The translations under genes were made by a program, and so were the position numbers. A DNA stretch of 64,000 nucleotides from Terasakiispira papahanaumokuakeensis. GTDB lineage: Bacteria > Pseudomonadota > Gammaproteobacteria > Pseudomonadales > Halomonadaceae. Positions 61,829 to 64,000 of this stretch are shown here, piece by piece (within the stretch, counting starts at the first letter, position 1; each line of letters begins with the position of its first letter). Location of the stretch: contig NZ_MDTQ01000001.1 of assembly GCF_001709345.1 (NCBI RefSeq), positions 2,615,955 through 2,679,954 of the forward strand, written 5' to 3'. The notes beneath the pieces were generated by a model, which saw nothing but the letters and a program-made list of their open reading frames with translations, was not told the origin of the DNA and searched no databases.

Positions 61829-63631
61829 TCACACTTCGAAAGCGAGCCCAAAATCATCTTCACTGAGGTTTAACAAGGTGTCGGCTCCCGCCAGCATTGA
61901 AGTGGCCAGCGCCTGAGTGCGCGGCAAGAGTCGCTGATAATAAAAACGAGCCGTTTCAATTTTAGCTTGATAAAATGCCGTTTCGGAGGTGCCACTGGCC
62001 AATTGACGCTGTGCGACCTGAGCCATCTGAGCAAAGAAGTACGCCAGTGTGACATAGCCGGAATACATCAAGTAATCAAAAGAGGCAGCCCCGACTTCAT
62101 CACGATTTTGCATCGCGGCCATGCCAATTTTCATGGTCAGCTCGCCCCATTCTTTATTGACCTTCGCCAAGGGCTCAGTGAACTCACTCATCTGCTCATC
62201 TTCAGCGGCCTGGCAGAACTTATGAATCTGCTTGGTGAATTTACGCAGCGATTCACCTTGATTCATGAGTACTTTACGCCCCAACAAATCTAACGCCTGG
62301 ATACCTGTCGTACCTTCATACAATCGGGTGATACGGGCATCACGCACAAACTGCTCCATGCCCCACTCGGCAATGAAGCCATGCCCACCAAAAATCTGCA
62401 GCCCTTCATTGGTAGAATCAAACCCAGCTTCGGTCAGGAAAGCCTTCACAATCGGTGTCAAAAGCCCCAAAAGTTCATCAGCATCAGCCTTGGCCTCATC
62501 ACTACCGTGCTCAACTTGATCAACCAGCTTCGCCGTGTAATAAATCAGGGCTCGACCACCTTCAGAAAAAGCCTTTTGAGTCAGCAGCATGCGTCGCACA
62601 TCAGGGTGTACGATAATCGGATCAGCGGCTTTCTCTGGCGCTTTAGAACCGGAAAGCGCGCGCATTTGCAAGCGATCACGGGCATAAGCCAATGAGTTCT
62701 GATAGGCCACCTCTGTCAGGCCCTGGCCCTGAATTCCGACCCCAATGCGGGCCGCATTCATCATGGTAAACATCGCTGACAGCCCTTTATTAGGCTGACC
62801 CACCAAAAACCCTGTAGCCCCATCAAAGTTCATCACACAAGTGGAGTTACCATGAATCCCCATCTTGTGCTCTAACGCCCCACACTGAACGGCATTGCGT
62901 GTGCCTGGCGTGCCATCATCATTAGGCATGAACTTGGGCACCAAAAACAAAGAGATGCCTTTGGTTCCAGCAGGAGCGTCCGGTAGCTTCGCTAACACCA
63001 AGTGCACAATGTTTTCGGCGAGATCATGTTCACCTGCTGAGATAAAAATCTTAGTCCCAGTGACCCGGTAAGTCTCATTATCCTGTGGCTCAGCTTTGGT
63101 TTTAATCAGCCCCAGGTCTGTCCCACAATGCGGTTCAGTCAGGCACATGGTGCCTGTCCAGGTTCCCTCAATCAGCTTGGTGAGATAGGTCTGTTTCAAC
63201 ACCTCACTCCCATGATGACGCAAAGCATCCATGGCGCCATGAGACAAGCCCGGATACATACCCCATGCCAGGTTAGACGAGGTGATCATCTCATTGAGTA
63301 CCATGCCCAAAGAGTGCGGCAGCCCCTGCCCACCATAGTCCGGGTCCTGACTCATTGAGGGCCAGCCACCTTCCACATATTGCTGATAAGCTTCTTTAAA
63401 GCCTTTAGGGGTCGTGACTTCACCGTCTTTTAATGAACAGCCTTCCTGATCGCCTGACAGGTTAAGAGGAGTCAGCACATTCTCCGCAAACTTAGCCCCT
63501 TCTTCGAGAATCGCATCCGCCACCTCGACCGCATCACTCCCACCGGGCAGGGTTTCATAATGCTTGGGGAATTCCAGCAACTCATTCATCACAAAGCGCA
63601 TATCACGCAATGGAGCTTTGTATGTGGGCAT
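61829..63631 (-). CDS. Acyl-CoA dehydrogenase, DmdC/FadE-like, paralog 2
   Basis: 600-aa paralog of the neighbouring enzyme with the same domain order: MPTYKAPLRDMRFVMNELLEF start, GTMCLTEPHCGTDLG, KIFISAGEHDLAEN, and GGHGFIAEWGMEQFVRDARITRLYEGTTGIQALDL carrying the catalytic glutamate. Long identical stretches with paralog 1 (for instance VHLVLAKLPDAPAGTKGIS) point to tandem duplication. A PsrA-type palindrome lies 113 bp upstream, suggesting induction by long-chain fatty acids. Chain-length or DmdC-type specificity cannot be assigned. Confidence 0.93.
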   Translation of the reverse strand: MPTYKAPLRDMRFVMNELLEFPKHYETLPGGSDAVEVADAILEEGAKFAENVLTPLNLSGDQEGCSLKDGEVTTPKGFKEAYQQYVEGGWPSMSQDPDYGGQGLPHSLGMVLNEMITSSNLAWGMYPGLSHGAMDALRHHGSEVLKQTYLTKLIEGTWTGTMCLTEPHCGTDLGLIKTKAEPQDNETYRVTGTKIFISAGEHDLAENIVHLVLAKLPDAPAGTKGISLFLVPKFMPNDDGTPGTRNAVQCGALEHKMGIHGNSTCVMNFDGATGFLVGQPNKGLSAMFTMMNAARIGVGIQGQGLTEVAYQNSLAYARDRLQMRALSGSKAPEKAADPIIVHPDVRRMLLTQKAFSEGGRALIYYTAKLVDQVEHGSDEAKADADELLGLLTPIVKAFLTEAGFDSTNEGLQIFGGHGFIAEWGMEQFVRDARITRLYEGTTGIQALDLLGRKVLMNQGESLRKFTKQIHKFCQAAEDEQMSEFTEPLAKVNKEWGELTMKIGMAAMQNRDEVGAASFDYLMYSGYVTLAYFFAQMAQVAQRQLASGTSETAFYQAKIETARFYYQRLLPRTQALATSMLAGADTLLNLSEDDFGLAFEV

Positions 63632-63743
63632 ATCGACCTCTCAGTGGCTCCAACAGGAGCAGGCAATGTCATCAATAAGACAACTCCGATGCCTAGGTCA
63701 CACCCTCCTAATCAATCAACAAGGTTGATGACCAGCACCAGAA

Positions 63744-63759
63744 TCAAACGTATGTTTGA
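63744..63759. promoter_or_regulatory. PsrA-type fatty-acid regulator operator
   Basis: TCAAACGTATGTTTGA: arms TCAAAC and GTTTGA around 4 bp. It contains CAAAC-N4-GTTTG, the published form of the Pseudomonas PsrA site ((C/G)AAAC-N2-4-GTTT(G/C)). PsrA represses beta-oxidation genes until long-chain fatty acids bind it, which fits the acyl-CoA dehydrogenase gene downstream. Confidence 0.65.
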
Positions 63760-63807
63760 AACGTAAGCCAAGCCTGAACGAGTGTCAAGAGAGCCAGCCG
63801 CCATCTA

Positions 63808-63858
63808 CGACTAAGAGTTAATAACGGCTAAGAGTTAATAACGACCAAGCGTGAATAC
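63808..63858. repeat. Three tandem 17-bp repeats
   Basis: CGACTAAGAGTTAATAA, CGGCTAAGAGTTAATAA and CGACCAAGCGTGAATAC; the first two differ at one position. Confidence 0.88.
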
Positions 63859-63942
63859 ATCGCTCATAGAAGCATCAAAGCAACGCACAATTGAACTGCG
63901 GCCTTAGACTGACCCGAAGGCAGCAAGTTGATCCAAGTGAAA

Positions 63943-64000
63943 ACCAAAAGAAAGAGAAGAGAGAAGAGAGAAGAGAGAGAGAGAGAAGAGAGAAGAGAGA
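63943..64000. repeat. Purine (GA-rich) microsatellite-like tract
   Basis: An uninterrupted A/G tract follows the last C of CCAAAAGAAAG and ends at the window edge. It is largely built from AGAGAAG heptamers with a GA dinucleotide stretch in the middle. The array may continue beyond the window. Confidence 0.9.

Larger units (their letters stand above)
63632..64000. other. Upstream region of paralog 2 to the window end
   Basis: 369 bp with no gene seen. It contains a PsrA-like operator (63744-63759), three 17-bp repeats (63808-63858) and a purine tract running to the edge of the window. Confidence 0.6.

Overview
The window is chromosomal DNA of a gammaproteobacterium. The gene repertoire (bioBFHCD, a tripartite ATP-independent periplasmic (TRAP) transporter for sugar acids, EmrAB, a MexF-type RND pump, YqjD/YqjE-like proteins, a DmdC-type acyl-CoA dehydrogenase pair) and the moderate G+C suggest a marine or moderately halophilic Oceanospirillales/Halomonas-like organism; that assignment is inference from gene content. 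No prophage, insertion sequence, CRISPR array or rRNA was seen. Almost every gene belongs to a known family.

Layout. 1-4800: biotin operon bioB-F-H-C-D behind a BirA-like operator; bioA is not present. 4827-5660: tRNA-Leu(UAG), its terminator, and a gene-free stretch with a perfect inverted repeat and a strong terminator that may end a small RNA. 5.6-8.1 kb: peroxide defence (Prx5-type peroxiredoxin, Ohr with its OhrR regulator and operator) and a LysE exporter. 8.5-18.3 kb: housekeeping and transport (AtoE-like transporter, Mpo1-like protein, CDF transporter, aromatic aminotransferase, YghU-like GST, RluF, split ThrE-type exporter YjjP/YjjB, LysE exporter, AlaX editing protein). 18.5-26.9 kb: LysR regulator, ZntA-type metal ATPase, chemoreceptor, GNAT acetyltransferase, and a CysL/YeiE-like LysR gene divergent from a TehA/Ssu1-type transporter. 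27.4-33.4 kb: L-fuconate dehydratase, TRAP transporter and FAD-dependent 2-hydroxyacid dehydrogenase, probably one sugar-acid catabolic unit. 33.4-40.1 kb: AraC regulator, RND adaptor and MexF-type pump, TetR regulator. 40.2-45.1 kb: VOC protein behind twin palindromic operators, TonB receptor, YqjD/YqjE pair and two small basic proteins. 45.2-50.2 kb: diguanylate cyclase and a MarR-EmrA-EmrB efflux operon. 50.2-56.3 kb: molybdenum hydroxylase cluster (MocA, XdhC, IorB, IorA, triheme cytochrome c). 56.8-63.6 kb: PAS-GGDEF-EAL protein and two paralogous acyl-CoA dehydrogenases, the outer one with a PsrA-type operator upstream.

The most unusual signal is not a gene. At about twenty places the DNA carries short arrays (2-9 copies) of degenerate direct repeats, mostly 12-18 bp per unit. 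Between genes the unit can be any length (10, 12, 14, 15, 16, 17, 18). Inside genes it is 15 or 18 bp, preserving frame, and lies in poorly conserved segments: regulator and lipoprotein N-termini, an inter-domain linker, and basic or acidic C-terminal tails. This looks like a continuing process of local duplication that builds new spacer and disordered protein sequence. Its mechanism and any function are unknown to me.
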